64,000 nt of DNA from Salinibacterium sp. GTDB taxonomy: Bacteria > Actinomycetota > Actinomycetes > Actinomycetales > Microbacteriaceae. A model generated the notes under the pieces. The model had not been told where the DNA came from, ran no database searches, and saw only the letters and a list, made by a program, of their open reading frames with translations. The position numbers were made by a program, and so were the translations under genes. The stretch is taken from assembly GCA_019638845.1 (NCBI GenBank), contig JAHBSZ010000003.1, forward strand, positions 62,001-126,000, given 5' to 3'. Below, in pieces: positions 17,225-26,450 of the stretch (the stretch's first letter is position 1; each line of letters starts with the position of its first letter).

Positions 17225-18343
17225 TCAGAGTTGGTTGCCGAGTTTGAAGCCTTCGTCAGTGTCGCCCTTGCGGGTGTAGGAGAAGCCGTCTGCACCGATA
17301 GTCACGGCCATTTCGGACGCGTCGGTGCGGACTACGACGGGAACGGGGTTGCCGTCGAGGTCTAGGACTAGTGACGCCTCTGTGTACCAGGAGGGCACGA
17401 CAGGGTTGCCCCACCAGTCACGGCGCTGGTTGTCGTGGACATCCCAGGTGACGAGCGGGTTGTCGGGGTCGCCGGTGTAGTAGTCCTGCGTGTAGATTTC
17501 GACGCGGTGTCCGTCGGGGTCGCGGAGGTAGAGGTAGAAGGCGTTCGAGACGCCGTGACGTCCGGGGCCTCGCTCGATGTGGTCGGATAGGCGGAGTGCG
17601 CCGAGTTTGTCGCAGATCGCGATGATGTTGTGCTTCTCGTGGGTGGCGAACGCGATGTGGTGCATTCGCGGTCCGTCGCCGCCGGTCATGGCGGTGTCGT
17701 GGACGGTTGGCTTGCGGCGCATCCAGGCTGCGTAGACGGTGCCTTCGGCGTCTTCGATGTCCTCGGTGGTCTTGAATCCGAGGTCTTCCATGTATTTCAC
17801 GGCTCGCGGCACGTCGGGGGTGACTTGGTTGAAGTGGTCGAGGCGGACGAGTGCGCCGGGGCTGTAGAGGTCGTACCGCCATGCCAGGCGTTCCACGTGG
17901 TCGACGTCGTAGAAGAACTCGTACGGGAAGCCGAGCGGGTCGGTCACGCGCACGGAGTCGCCGATGCCGTTGACGAAGCCGTCCTTGCGCCGCTCGGTGC
18001 GGCAGCCGAGTTCTTCGTAGTAGGCCTCGGCGCGATCGACGTCCTCTGGGGTGCGCACGCGGTAGCTGAACGCGGCAACTGCAGCGATGGGGCCTTTGCG
18101 CAGCACGAGGTTGTGATGGATGAACTCTTCCATCGACCTCAGGTAGATGGTCTCCTCGTCTTCCTCGGTGACGACGAGGTCGAGCACATCGACGTAGAAA
18201 GCGCGCGACTTAGCTAGGTCGGTGACGACGATTTCCATGTACGCGCAGCGCAGCACGTCGGGCGCCGGGACGCTCGGGGTGGGCACGGCATTGGGAAGGT
18301 TTTGCAGCTTCTCGAGGACGGAGTTCTTGTTCTGGAGCGCCAT
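17225..18343 (-). CDS. hpaD: 3,4-dihydroxyphenylacetate (homoprotocatechuate) 2,3-dioxygenase
   Basis: Type I extradiol ring-cleavage dioxygenase of the vicinal-oxygen-chelate fold, 372 residues. It aligns with the Brevibacterium Fe and Arthrobacter Mn enzymes at a constant offset of 15: metal ligands His170, His229 and Glu282 (their 155, 214, 267), acid/base His215 (their 200), and second-sphere Asn172, His263 and Tyr272. Every active-site residue is kept. It converts homoprotocatechuate to 5-carboxymethyl-2-hydroxymuconate semialdehyde. Whether it uses Fe or Mn cannot be told from sequence. It is the last gene of the minus-strand cluster, 4 bases after the dehydrogenase. Confidence 0.95.
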   Translation of the reverse strand: MALQNKNSVLEKLQNLPNAVPTPSVPAPDVLRCAYMEIVVTDLAKSRAFYVDVLDLVVTEEDEETIYLRSMEEFIHHNLVLRKGPIAAVAAFSYRVRTPEDVDRAEAYYEELGCRTERRKDGFVNGIGDSVRVTDPLGFPYEFFYDVDHVERLAWRYDLYSPGALVRLDHFNQVTPDVPRAVKYMEDLGFKTTEDIEDAEGTVYAAWMRRKPTVHDTAMTGGDGPRMHHIAFATHEKHNIIAICDKLGALRLSDHIERGPGRHGVSNAFYLYLRDPDGHRVEIYTQDYYTGDPDNPLVTWDVHDNQRRDWWGNPVVPSWYTEASLVLDLDGNPVPVVVRTDASEMAVTIGADGFSYTRKGDTDEGFKLGNQL

Positions 18344-18347
18344 TGGT

Positions 18348-19874
18348 TCAGTTCACTTTCTTGAAGGAGGTCGCCGCGTCTGGGCCTTTGCCGAAGCGGG
18401 GTGAGTGGGCGTCGTTGAGGGTGATGTGCACGGCCTGCTGGGTCGTATAGAAGTCGATCGAGCGGTAGCCGCCCTCGCGGCCAAGGCCCGACGCCTTCAC
18501 GCCGCCGAAGGGCGTGCGCAGGTCGCGGATGTTGTTCGAGTTGAGCCACACCATGCCGGAGTCGATCGCCTCGGCGAAGTTGTGCGCGCGCTTGAGATTG
18601 GTCGTGTAGACGTACGCGGCAAGCCCATACCTGGTGTCGTTCGCGAGCACGAGCGCCTCTTCATCCGTGTCGAACGGGGTGATCGAGACGACCGGGCCGA
18701 AGATCTCCTCCTGGAAGATCCGGGCCGTCGGGGCGACATCGGCGAAGACTGTCGGGGCGACCCAGTTGCCCTCGGGATACGCCTCCGGGCGGCCGCCGCC
18801 CGCGACGAGGCGGCCCTCGGACTTGCCGATCTCGACGTAGCTCATCACCTTGTCGAAGTGGTTCGAGTGCACTAGCGCACCCACCTCAGTCGCCGGGTCC
18901 TGGGGGTCGCCGACGATGATGTTCTTCGCCCGCGCTGCGAACGCGGCAACGAACTCATCGTAGATCTCGCGCTGGACGAGCACGCGCGAGCCCGCGGTGC
19001 AGCGCTCGCCGTTGAGGCTGAACACGCCAAACACTGTCGCGTCGAGCGCCTGCTCGAGGTCGGCATCAGCGAAGACGATGGCTGGCGACTTGCCGCCAAG
19101 CTCCAGCGAGAGGCCCTTGAGGAGCGGCGCCGCGTTGGTCGACAGTGTCGCCCCAGTGGAGCTGTCACCGGTGAAGGAGATGAGCGGCACGTCTGGGTGC
19201 TTTACAAGCGCGTCGCCCGCGGTGCTGCCCGATCCGAGGATGAGGTTGAAGACGCCCGCAGGGACGCCGGCTTCCTCGAAGATCTCCGGCCACAGCGCCG
19301 CCGAGAGTGGCGTGTAGCTCGCGGGCTTCAGTACCACCGTATTGCCGGTGGCGAGTGCGGGGCCTAGCTTCCACGACTCCTGCATGAACGGGACGTTCCA
19401 CGGCGTGATCAGGCCGGCGACGCCGATCGGCTTGCGGTTGACGTAGTTGATCTGCCGACCGGGGACTTTGAAGGCGCTGTCTTCCTGCGCGACGATGAGA
19501 TCAGCGAAGAAGCGGAAGTTCTCTGCGGCGCGTTGCGCCTGACCCTTGGCCTGCGTGACGGGAAGGCCCGAGTCCCACGTCTCGATCTCGGCGAGTTGGT
19601 CGTCGCGCGATTCGATGATGTCGGCGACCTTGTGCAGGATGCGGGAGCGCTGCCGCGGCAGCATCCGCGGCCACGGACCCTCGTCGAAGGCCTTCTTCGC
19701 AGCGGCGACGGCGAGGTCGACATCTGCTTTCTTGCCGGCGGCCGCCTGGAGGTAGACCTCGTTCGTTGCCGGGTTGAGGACGTCGAAGGTGTCGCCGTCG
19801 ACGGCGTCGGTCCATTCGCCGCCGATGTAGAGGCGAATACGGTCCGGGGTTCCGGCGGGCGGAGTTGCGGTCAT
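18348..19874 (-). CDS. hpaE: 5-carboxymethyl-2-hydroxymuconate semialdehyde dehydrogenase
   Basis: NAD-dependent aldehyde dehydrogenase of 508 residues. Catalytic Asn160 (ITPWN), Glu258 (LELGGKSP) and Cys292 (NGERCTAG) are present, with the cofactor block VLKPASYTPL. Oxidises the ring-cleavage aldehyde made by the next gene's dioxygenase; adjacency to hpaD and overall length support the HpaE assignment over a generic aldehyde dehydrogenase. Confidence 0.9.
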   Translation of the reverse strand: MTATPPAGTPDRIRLYIGGEWTDAVDGDTFDVLNPATNEVYLQAAAGKKADVDLAVAAAKKAFDEGPWPRMLPRQRSRILHKVADIIESRDDQLAEIETWDSGLPVTQAKGQAQRAAENFRFFADLIVAQEDSAFKVPGRQINYVNRKPIGVAGLITPWNVPFMQESWKLGPALATGNTVVLKPASYTPLSAALWPEIFEEAGVPAGVFNLILGSGSTAGDALVKHPDVPLISFTGDSSTGATLSTNAAPLLKGLSLELGGKSPAIVFADADLEQALDATVFGVFSLNGERCTAGSRVLVQREIYDEFVAAFAARAKNIIVGDPQDPATEVGALVHSNHFDKVMSYVEIGKSEGRLVAGGGRPEAYPEGNWVAPTVFADVAPTARIFQEEIFGPVVSITPFDTDEEALVLANDTRYGLAAYVYTTNLKRAHNFAEAIDSGMVWLNSNNIRDLRTPFGGVKASGLGREGGYRSIDFYTTQQAVHITLNDAHSPRFGKGPDAATSFKKVN

Positions 19875-19886
19875 GATGTGGTTCCT

Positions 19887-20570
19887 TTACTCCGCAGCGA
19901 TCGCCGCGCGGTCATGGTGCCGATGGGATGCCTGATAGTCGCGGAGCGCACCGATCGTGTTGTCGCGATGCGCGCGAACAGCGGCTTCGATCTCGGCCGC
20001 CGGCGCACCCGCAGCGATGAGGTCGATGATGCGGGCATGCTCCGCGACGGAGTGCGGGGCACGCTCGGGGACGAAGCTGAATACACTGTCGCGGAGCGTC
20101 GCGAGCCGATTCCAGCCGCGGCGAACGTAGTCGAGGAGGCGCTCGTTGGGGCAGGCCTCCCAGAGGGTGCGGTGGAATTCGGCGTTGAGTTGCGTGAAGG
20201 TGCGCGGATCGAAGAAGTCGTTGATGCCGAGTCGCATCTGGTTGTTGATGTCGCGAGCGCGCTGCAGGTCGGCGGGCTGCAGGCTCGGCGCGGCCATCGC
20301 GATCGCGGCCGACTCCACCACAGTCAGCGTCTCGTACTCGCTCATGTATTTGGCGGCGTTGATCATCGCGACCTGGGCGCCGACGTTCCGCTCGAAAGTG
20401 ACGAGCCCCTCGGCCTCGAGCAGCCGGATCGCTTCACGGACCGGAACGACGCTCATATCGAGCTCCTTCGCGACCGCCGCGAGCACCAGCCGATATCCGG
20501 GGACGAACCGGCCGTCACCGATCCGCTCTTTGATGTGCTGATAGGCGCGGGTGAGCTTCGAGTCGGTCAC
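19887..20570 (-). CDS. GntR-family regulator, FCD subfamily
   Basis: A 227-residue regulator with winged helix-turn-helix (AKELDMSVVPVREAIRLLEAEGLV) and an all-helical FCD effector domain containing the metal-type His/Asp positions (LNAEFHRTL, EHARI, RAHRDNT). A longer frame opens at 20618, but the GTG at 20570 overlaps the stop of the upstream FAH-RraA gene (GTGA) and places the start just before the DNA-binding domain. Embedded in the homoprotocatechuate cluster, it probably represses it until a pathway acid binds. Confidence 0.88.
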   Translation of the reverse strand: MTDSKLTRAYQHIKERIGDGRFVPGYRLVLAAVAKELDMSVVPVREAIRLLEAEGLVTFERNVGAQVAMINAAKYMSEYETLTVVESAAIAMAAPSLQPADLQRARDINNQMRLGINDFFDPRTFTQLNAEFHRTLWEACPNERLLDYVRRGWNRLATLRDSVFSFVPERAPHSVAEHARIIDLIAAGAPAAEIEAAVRAHRDNTIGALRDYQASHRHHDRAAIAAE

Positions 20571-22042
20571 GTCGGACCGCCCTTCGATGCTTTCCAGCCC
20601 TCGAACTTCGCAGTCCACTCAGCGTTCGGTGGAAAGAGTCCATCGATCGGGTTCCCAGCCTCCACCTGCTCCGCGACCCACGCGTCTTCGAACTCCTGCG
20701 CAGCAGCCTCGACCGCGACCTCCGCGACGAGCGCTGCGGGGATGACGATGACGCCGTCGTCGTCGCCGACGATCACGTCACCGGGAACGACAGCCGCGCC
20801 GCCGCAGGCGATCGTCGCGTCGACCTCCCACGGCACGTGGCGACGGCCAAGCACACTCGGGTGTGATCCCTGGCTGAAAACCGGGATGCCGATCTCTTTG
20901 ACTTGCGCCCAATCGCGTACGCCGCCATCGGTGACGATTCCGGCGGCGCCGCGCAGGCGTGCCCTCAGCGCGAGGATGTCGCCGACCGTGCCGGTCTCCC
21001 GCTCGCCGCGCGCGTCGATCACGAGGATCTCGCCAGCCCCTACCGAATCGAATGCTTGCTTCTGGGCGTTGAAGCCCCCGCCCCGTGACGCGAATAGGTC
21101 GGGGCGGAATGGCACAAATCGGAGCGTGCGGGCCTGTCCGACGATTCTGGTGCCGGGCTGATTGGTCGTGACACCGTCGATGAAGATGTCGACGTGACCC
21201 CGCTTACGAAGGGCGCTGCTCAAGGTGGAGACCGGAGTTGCCTCCAGGGTGGCCCGGAGCTCGGCAGTGAGCTGGAATCGCTCAGGAAGCTCAGGAAGTC
21301 CGGCTTGTGCTCTGCTGCCCCAGGCCTCCTCGCGCTGCTTGTCGTCAACCTGGGCAGCGGTGCCATAGGCGGGGTTAAAGGCGATGGCGCCTTCAACGAC
21401 CGTCGTCGTCAGCCGCCCGGAACTCTGACCGGTGCGGGGAACATCCACCTCGACTTCGATGGTGTCACCGGGGACGATGACGCTGGAGCCCGCGGGCGTC
21501 CCGGTGAGGATGATATCGCCGGTCTCGAGCGTCATAATCTGCGACAGGTCAGCGATGAGTTGCGAGAAAGGGAACAGGAGCGTATCGGAACTGTCGTCTT
21601 GAACGAGCTCTCCATTCTTCCAGGCCCGAACACGGAAGTCGCGTTCGGTGAGCCCAGTAGCGGGGATCAGGTCCGGCCCGAGCGGAGTGAACCCGTCCCC
21701 GGACTTACTGCGGACATTCGACCCCTTATCGATGGCGCGAAGGTCATAGACGCCCAGGTCGTTCGAGGCCGTCACATAGGCGACATAGCCCCAGGCGTCG
21801 TCCTGGTCGACGTGACGAGCGGGTTCCCCGATGACGACGGCAATCTCGCCCTCGAATGCAAGCAACTCCGTGCCGAGCGGGCGAACGACGGTTCCGCCAG
21901 AGGCGGCAATGGACGAGATCGCTTTTATGAAGTACGACGGAGCTTCGGGCGTGCGTCCGCGCTGGGCCGTACGCGACGGATATGACAGGTGGACCGCGAT
22001 GATCTTGCCTGGCGTCGGCATCGAAGGGGTTTGGTTGTGCAT
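20567..22042 (-). CDS. FAH-fold decarboxylase/isomerase fused to an RraA-like aldolase domain
   Basis: A 491-residue two-domain protein. Residues about 15-230 are an FAH fold with metal ligands in FEGEIAVVIG (Glu64, Glu66) and SNDLGVYD (Asp95), matching HpaG-type 5-oxopent-3-ene-1,2,5-tricarboxylate decarboxylase/isomerase. Residues about 255-470 are an RraA/HMG-aldolase-type domain with GAAGIVTDGGVRDWAQV, where Arg376-Asp377 is the pyruvate/Mg-binding pair of the class II aldolase-decarboxylases. In enteric pathways HpaG is a tandem FAH repeat; here the second half is an unrelated fold that could supply the decarboxylase step. The pathway isomerase HpaF is not seen nearby. Confidence 0.85.
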   Translation of the reverse strand: MHNQTPSMPTPGKIIAVHLSYPSRTAQRGRTPEAPSYFIKAISSIAASGGTVVRPLGTELLAFEGEIAVVIGEPARHVDQDDAWGYVAYVTASNDLGVYDLRAIDKGSNVRSKSGDGFTPLGPDLIPATGLTERDFRVRAWKNGELVQDDSSDTLLFPFSQLIADLSQIMTLETGDIILTGTPAGSSVIVPGDTIEVEVDVPRTGQSSGRLTTTVVEGAIAFNPAYGTAAQVDDKQREEAWGSRAQAGLPELPERFQLTAELRATLEATPVSTLSSALRKRGHVDIFIDGVTTNQPGTRIVGQARTLRFVPFRPDLFASRGGGFNAQKQAFDSVGAGEILVIDARGERETGTVGDILALRARLRGAAGIVTDGGVRDWAQVKEIGIPVFSQGSHPSVLGRRHVPWEVDATIACGGAAVVPGDVIVGDDDGVIVIPAALVAEVAVEAAAQEFEDAWVAEQVEAGNPIDGLFPPNAEWTAKFEGWKASKGGPT

Positions 22043-22099
22043 GAGTTCACCTATTGTATATGAAATCAGATGTGAAAGTGCAAGTCGATAGACGGCTTG
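22043..22099. promoter_or_regulatory. AT-rich spacer with GntR-like half-site
   Basis: The sequence ATTGTATATGAAAT at about 22053-22066, in otherwise GC-rich DNA, is reminiscent of the TTGTATACAA-type sites of FCD-subfamily GntR repressors and precedes the FAH-RraA gene. It is a candidate operator only. Confidence 0.3.
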
Positions 22100-22906
22100 T
22101 CAGTAGCTCGCCCGATCCAGGGATGGAGTGTCGATAAATCGGTCAGCGAGCGCCTCGGACGCCCGGGCCAGAAGCGCGACGTCGGCTCCGACGAAGACGA
22201 AATCGGCGCCTGCTGCCACATAGTGCGCCGCCGCCGCCGGCGCGAACGCGTTCACGCCGACTTTCACCCCGGCCGTTTTCGCCAGGGCGATCGTCGCCGT
22301 GACGGCCGCCACGACGTCGGCGTGATCCTGCTGTCCGATCACCCCCATCGAGGCAGCCAGGTCAGACGGCCCGATGAACACGGCCTCGACTCCGTCGACG
22401 CCGAAGATCTCAGCCGCATGCTCCACCGCGGTCGCGGACTCGATCTGCAGGGTGAGCGAGATGTGCTGATCGGCGTGCTGAAGGTATTCCTCGACCCGAT
22501 TCCACCGTGCACCGCGCGCGAGTGCACTGCCGACGCCGCGGATACCCCGGGGTGGATACCGACTCGCGCGCACCGCCGCCTCAGCTTGCTCCGCCGTGTC
22601 CACCATCGGCACGATCAGGTTCTGGGCGCCCAAGTCCAGAAACTGCTTGATCACCACTGCATCGTTGACAGGGACACGTACCACTGGGGTTACCGGGTAG
22701 GCCGCGATGACCTGAAGCTGCGTCTGGATGGACTCGAGGGTGTTCGCACTGTGCTCACCATCAACAAAGACCAGATCGATCCCGCTGCCGGCGATGATCT
22801 CCGCAACTACCGGGCTTCCCGAGACTACCCACGTGCCGAACAGGGGTCTCGTCGCCGTGGCGAGTCGATCGTGAAGGGTCGGAGGAAGGTTTAGACGAAT
22901 CGGCAT
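22100..22906 (-). CDS. hpaI: 4-hydroxy-2-oxoheptane-1,7-dioate aldolase (HpcH/HpaI family)
   Basis: Class II pyruvate aldolase of 268 residues. It keeps the E. coli HpaI active site at an offset of 7: His52 (DGEHS), Arg77, metal ligands Glu156 (QIESATAV) and Asp182 (GPSDLAASMG). Splits the last C7 intermediate into pyruvate and succinic semialdehyde. Its start lies inside the end of the hydratase gene (16-base overlap), so the two are coupled. Confidence 0.93.
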   Translation of the reverse strand: MPIRLNLPPTLHDRLATATRPLFGTWVVSGSPVVAEIIAGSGIDLVFVDGEHSANTLESIQTQLQVIAAYPVTPVVRVPVNDAVVIKQFLDLGAQNLIVPMVDTAEQAEAAVRASRYPPRGIRGVGSALARGARWNRVEEYLQHADQHISLTLQIESATAVEHAAEIFGVDGVEAVFIGPSDLAASMGVIGQQDHADVVAAVTATIALAKTAGVKVGVNAFAPAAAAHYVAAGADFVFVGADVALLARASEALADRFIDTPSLDRASY

Positions 22907-23673
22907 GTCACAGCTCCCATCGGTCCGTAGTCTGCGTGCACGACGTCACCGGGCTGCACCCACATCGGGCGGGTGAACGACCCGGCGAGAACAATCTCCC
23001 CAGCCTCAAGCATGGTGCCGTGCTGAGCGAGCTTGTCAGCGAGCCAGGCGACTCCCATGGCAGGGTGTCCCAAAACCGCGGCGGCAACACCAGACTCCTC
23101 TATGGTCTCGTTGCGATATAGGACTGCTGATACCCAGCGGAGATCGACATCGTCGACTTTCACCGGGCGTCCACCGTAGACCATGGCGCCGAGAGCCGCG
23201 TTGTCGGAGATCGTGTCGATGATGGTGCGCCCTTCGAGTTCGAGATGGGAGTTGAGGATTTCGAGCGCGGGCACCACATAGGCGGTCGCCTCGAGTACAT
23301 CAAATATCCTTGCCGGAGCCTTCACTGGCCTGGCAAGCACGAACGCGAGCTCGACTTCGATGCGAACGTTCGAGAAAGCCGCGTGCTCGATCACCGCCCC
23401 GGACTCGAATACCTGGTCATCGAAGATGACTCCGTAGTCCGGTTCGGTGATGCCGGTCGCCACCTGCATCACCCGGCTCGTCAGACCGATCTTGTGTCCG
23501 ACGACCCGGTGCCCTGCATCTGTGCGGCGGCGTGCCCACTCGGCCTGGACTGCATATGAGTCCTCGACGGTCATCTCCGGGTAGCGTGCCCGCAGCAAGG
23601 GGACGATGGTGCGCGATTCGTGGGCTGCGTACAACTCATCTGCGATGGCCGCAATAAGGTCAGGGTTCAGCAC
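22891..23673 (-). CDS. hpaH: 2-oxo-hept-3-ene-1,7-dioate hydratase
   Basis: A 260-residue MhpD/HpaH-family hydratase with [31 protein letters not shown] and the end block [20 protein letters not shown]. Adds water to the dienoate before aldol cleavage. The GTG start has no visible ribosome site; the sequence TATACGAT lies 8 bases before it, so the message may be leaderless. First gene of the catabolic run after the IclR gene. Confidence 0.9.
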   Translation of the reverse strand: MLNPDLIAAIADELYAAHESRTIVPLLRARYPEMTVEDSYAVQAEWARRRTDAGHRVVGHKIGLTSRVMQVATGITEPDYGVIFDDQVFESGAVIEHAAFSNVRIEVELAFVLARPVKAPARIFDVLEATAYVVPALEILNSHLELEGRTIIDTISDNAALGAMVYGGRPVKVDDVDLRWVSAVLYRNETIEESGVAAAVLGHPAMGVAWLADKLAQHGTMLEAGEIVLAGSFTRPMWVQPGDVVHADYGPMGAVTCRFV

Positions 23674-23681
23674 AATACGTT

Positions 23682-23693
23682 ATCGTATACGAT
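23682..23693. promoter_or_regulatory. 12-bp perfect palindrome at the hydratase promoter
   Basis: ATCGTATACGAT is its own reverse complement and lies 9-20 bases before the hydratase start. On the minus strand it contains a TACGAT -10-like hexamer, so a bound regulator (IclR or GntR of this cluster) would block transcription. Confidence 0.5.
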
Positions 23694-23708
23694 TTGCCCT
23701 GCCGGGTG

Positions 23709-24443
23709 CTAGCCCTGCACGGCAGCAGTGATCTCTGCGGCGGCTGCACTGAGCCGCGTAGCGATCTCTGCATGTGACTGTGGCAGCGTGACATAGACGA
23801 CAGCGACCGCGAGCGGCGCGTGTCCCAGGAGCGGCAATGGGACGGCGATGGACTGTAGGCCGAGAATGACCTCGTCATGGCTCACCGAGAAACCGGTTGT
23901 GCGCACCAGGATCACCCCATCACGCTGTTCCGGGGTAAGGTCGGTCGGCCATTGCTGCTCCGAAAGCTGGGCGAGTATCGAGCGCCCAGGCCCGCCGACG
24001 CCGAGCGGGTGGTGTGTTCCGGGCCGTTCAGCGACGGTCACCCTCGACCGGCTCGGCTCGACGCTGAGCAGCGTGAAGACTTCGTCGCGGTCGAGCATTA
24101 CGAGGAAGCATGTAGCCCCGAGGTCCTCGGCGGCCGAGCGGAGCACGGGCAATGCGACCGACTGGATGTCATGCCCGACGCTCGCGGCAAGAGAGGCAAG
24201 CTTCGGCCCTGGCGACACGAGGCCGTTCTCGTCGCGGAAAATGAGCCTGTGTTGCTCGAGGGTGCGGAGCAAGCGGTAGACGATTGAGCGGTGCAAGCCG
24301 AGGCCCGCGACGATGCTGGGGATCGATGCCGGGGCGCCATGATCCGCGACGAATTCAAGAATCCGGATGCCACGCGACAGCGTCTGTGAGCCTGACTCAT
24401 CCTTCGGCACATCCGACCGTTCGGCACCCGGGGCCATTGTCAT
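23709..24443 (-). CDS. IclR-family transcriptional regulator
   Basis: A 244-residue regulator with N-terminal winged helix-turn-helix (SIPSIVAGLGLHRSIVYRLL, then RTLEQHRLI) and a C-terminal IclR effector domain. The frame opens at 24554, but that would overlap the divergent hydroxylase gene; the ATG at 24443 is preceded by gagagggcgggc, a plausible ribosome site. Divergent from the hydroxylase and upstream of the ring-fission genes, it likely controls both. Confidence 0.88.
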   Translation of the reverse strand: MTMAPGAERSDVPKDESGSQTLSRGIRILEFVADHGAPASIPSIVAGLGLHRSIVYRLLRTLEQHRLIFRDENGLVSPGPKLASLAASVGHDIQSVALPVLRSAAEDLGATCFLVMLDRDEVFTLLSVEPSRSRVTVAERPGTHHPLGVGGPGRSILAQLSEQQWPTDLTPEQRDGVILVRTTGFSVSHDEVILGLQSIAVPLPLLGHAPLAVAVVYVTLPQSHAEIATRLSAAAAEITAAVQG

Positions 24444-24460
24444 TGCCCGCCCTCTCGGAA

Positions 24461-24500
24461 TAGAATTTCCCATATTAGAACCATGTATTCGACTATAGAA
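24461..24500. promoter_or_regulatory. AT-rich divergent control region with repeated TAGAA
   Basis: TAGAA occurs at 24461, 24476 and 24496 in the only markedly AT-rich segment between the IclR gene and the flavin hydroxylase gene. Repeated half-sites of this kind fit IclR-type binding, but the spacing (15 and 20) is not a perfect period. Confidence 0.35.
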
Positions 24501-24539
24501 CACTATTTGCGAATCAACGCCGATCTGAGGAGAACCTCG

Positions 24540-26447
24540 ATGCAGTTCCATCACCGCGGCTACGAGTCCGGCGACCCCCGCATCCGTCAGGCCGCTGGAT
24601 ACGGTTTCGACCGCGCAACGGATATCCCCGACGAGGTCGACGTGCTGATCGTCGGAACCGGTCCCGCGGGTATCCTGCTCGCGGCGCAGCTCTCCCGGTT
24701 TCCGAACCTGAACGTCCGCATCATCGAGAAGCGTGCAGGTCGGCTGGAAATCGGCCAGGCCGACGGCATCCAGGCGCGATCAGTGGAGACCTTCCAGGCG
24801 TTCGGGTTCGCGGAGGCGATCCGGAGTGAGGCGTATCAGATCACCGAAACCTGCTTCTGGAAGCCGGACCCGAAGAACCCGAAAAACATAGTCCGCACAT
24901 CCCGCACGTCCGACGACCCCGCCGACATCAGCGAGTTCCCGCACCTGATCGTGAATCAGGCGAGGGTCCTCGACTATTTCGCAGAGGCGGCCGCGCAGTC
25001 ACCGGGTCGCATAACCCCCGACTACGGGCTCGAGTTCCTTGGCCTGACGGTCGAGCAGGACAATCCGTACCCGGTTCGAGCGCAGTTGAGTCGTACCGCC
25101 GGGCCAAGGCTGGGACAGCAATTCAACGTTCGGGCGAAGTACCTTGTTGGAGCGGATGGTGCACGGAGTGAAGTTCGCAAGGCGATTGGCCACAAGCTCC
25201 ATGGTGATGCGGCGATGCATGCCTGGGGCGTGCTCGATGCACTCGCCGAGTCGGACTTTCCTGACATCCACCTCAAATGTGCGATTCAATCGCGGGACGG
25301 TGGGAACATCCTCCTCATTCCCCGGGAGGGCGGCTATCTCTTTCGAGCTTACGTCGACCTCGGCGAAATTGAGGAAAGCGACGGGGGCAGTGTGCGTGAG
25401 ACCCCCGTCGAGGACATCGTTGCCCGGGCGAACGCTATCCTTCACCCCTACACGATCAACGTGAGGTCGGTTGGATGGTGTTCGGTGTACGAGGTCGCCC
25501 ATCGGCTCACTGACGGCTTCGATGATGTCCAACCCGGGCTGGTCGGGAAACAGACGCCGCGCGTATTCATCATGGGGGACGCTTGCCACACCCACTCCGC
25601 GAAGGCCGGACAGGGCATGAACGTCTCGATGCAGGATGCCTTCAATCTTGGCTGGAAACTCGCCGCAGTCCTCGAGAGCCGCTCGCCTCAATCGCTGCTT
25701 GCAACCTACTCTGCGGAACGGCAAGTCATAGCGAAGAATCTCATTGACTTTGACAAAGAGTGGTCCGCACTGATGGCTACGCCTGCGGATCAGATGGAGG
25801 ACCCCAGCGAACTCGAACGGTTCTACGTCAACGGCTTTGAGTTCTCAAACGGCTTCAAGACGCAATACCCGGAATCGATGATCATTGCCAGCACCGAGTA
25901 CCAAGCTCTTGCTGAGGGCTACCCGGTCGGCAAGCGCTTCAGGTCGGCGAAGGTTGTGCGCCGCTCCGACTCGAATATTGTCAACATCGGTCACCTCCAC
26001 GAGGCGGACGGGCGTTGGCGCATCTACGCCTTTGCCGACGCCGCGATGCCTTCCGCGCCAGCCTCGAAGCTTCGTGCCTTCGGCGAATGGCTCGGCAGCG
26101 ACCCCGAATCGCCCGTCGTGCTGTACACGTCTCCGGATGCGGAACGCGACAGTGTCTTTGACGTTAAGGTCATCTACCAGCAGATCTACACCGAGGTTGA
26201 AACTGCCGACGTGCCGTCAGTATTCATGCCCAAGAGGTTTCCGTTCGGAATAACCGATATCAACAACATCTTCGCTACGGGAGTTATCGACAAACAGTCC
26301 ACAGATATCTTTGCCGAGCGTGGCATTGACCGCGGTGGTGCCGTCGTCGTGGTCCGTCCCGATATGTACGTCGCCGCTGTTCTGCCGCTGCAGGCAGGAA
26401 GCCTCCTCTCAGCATTCTTCGCGAAGACAATGTGCCCTCGACCATAG
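24540..26447 (+). CDS. FAD-dependent aromatic hydroxylase (phenol 2-monooxygenase / 3-hydroxybenzoate 4-monooxygenase type)
   Basis: Class A flavin monooxygenase of 635 residues. Dinucleotide fold DVLIVGTGPAGILLAAQL, the NADPH/FAD DG motif YLVGADGARSEVR, and the second FAD motif RVFIMGDACHTHSAKAGQG are all clear. The C-terminal 180 residues are the thioredoxin-like domain found in phenol hydroxylase and MobA-type enzymes. The ATG at 24540 has the ribosome site gaggaga; the frame is open from 24483. It probably makes the catechol substrate of the adjacent extradiol pathway, in place of the two-component HpaBC hydroxylase, which is absent (inference). Confidence 0.88.
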   Translation: MQFHHRGYESGDPRIRQAAGYGFDRATDIPDEVDVLIVGTGPAGILLAAQLSRFPNLNVRIIEKRAGRLEIGQADGIQARSVETFQAFGFAEAIRSEAYQITETCFWKPDPKNPKNIVRTSRTSDDPADISEFPHLIVNQARVLDYFAEAAAQSPGRITPDYGLEFLGLTVEQDNPYPVRAQLSRTAGPRLGQQFNVRAKYLVGADGARSEVRKAIGHKLHGDAAMHAWGVLDALAESDFPDIHLKCAIQSRDGGNILLIPREGGYLFRAYVDLGEIEESDGGSVRETPVEDIVARANAILHPYTINVRSVGWCSVYEVAHRLTDGFDDVQPGLVGKQTPRVFIMGDACHTHSAKAGQGMNVSMQDAFNLGWKLAAVLESRSPQSLLATYSAERQVIAKNLIDFDKEWSALMATPADQMEDPSELERFYVNGFEFSNGFKTQYPESMIIASTEYQALAEGYPVGKRFRSAKVVRRSDSNIVNIGHLHEADGRWRIYAFADAAMPSAPASKLRAFGEWLGSDPESPVVLYTSPDAERDSVFDVKVIYQQIYTEVETADVPSVFMPKRFPFGITDINNIFATGVIDKQSTDIFAERGIDRGGAVVVVRPDMYVAAVLPLQAGSLLSAFFAKTMCPRP

Positions 26448-26450
26448 TTG

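Noticed and set aside
19533-21161. A 542-codon plus-strand frame
   Set aside because: Antisense to the aldehyde dehydrogenase, GntR and FAH-RraA genes, which all have clear families.
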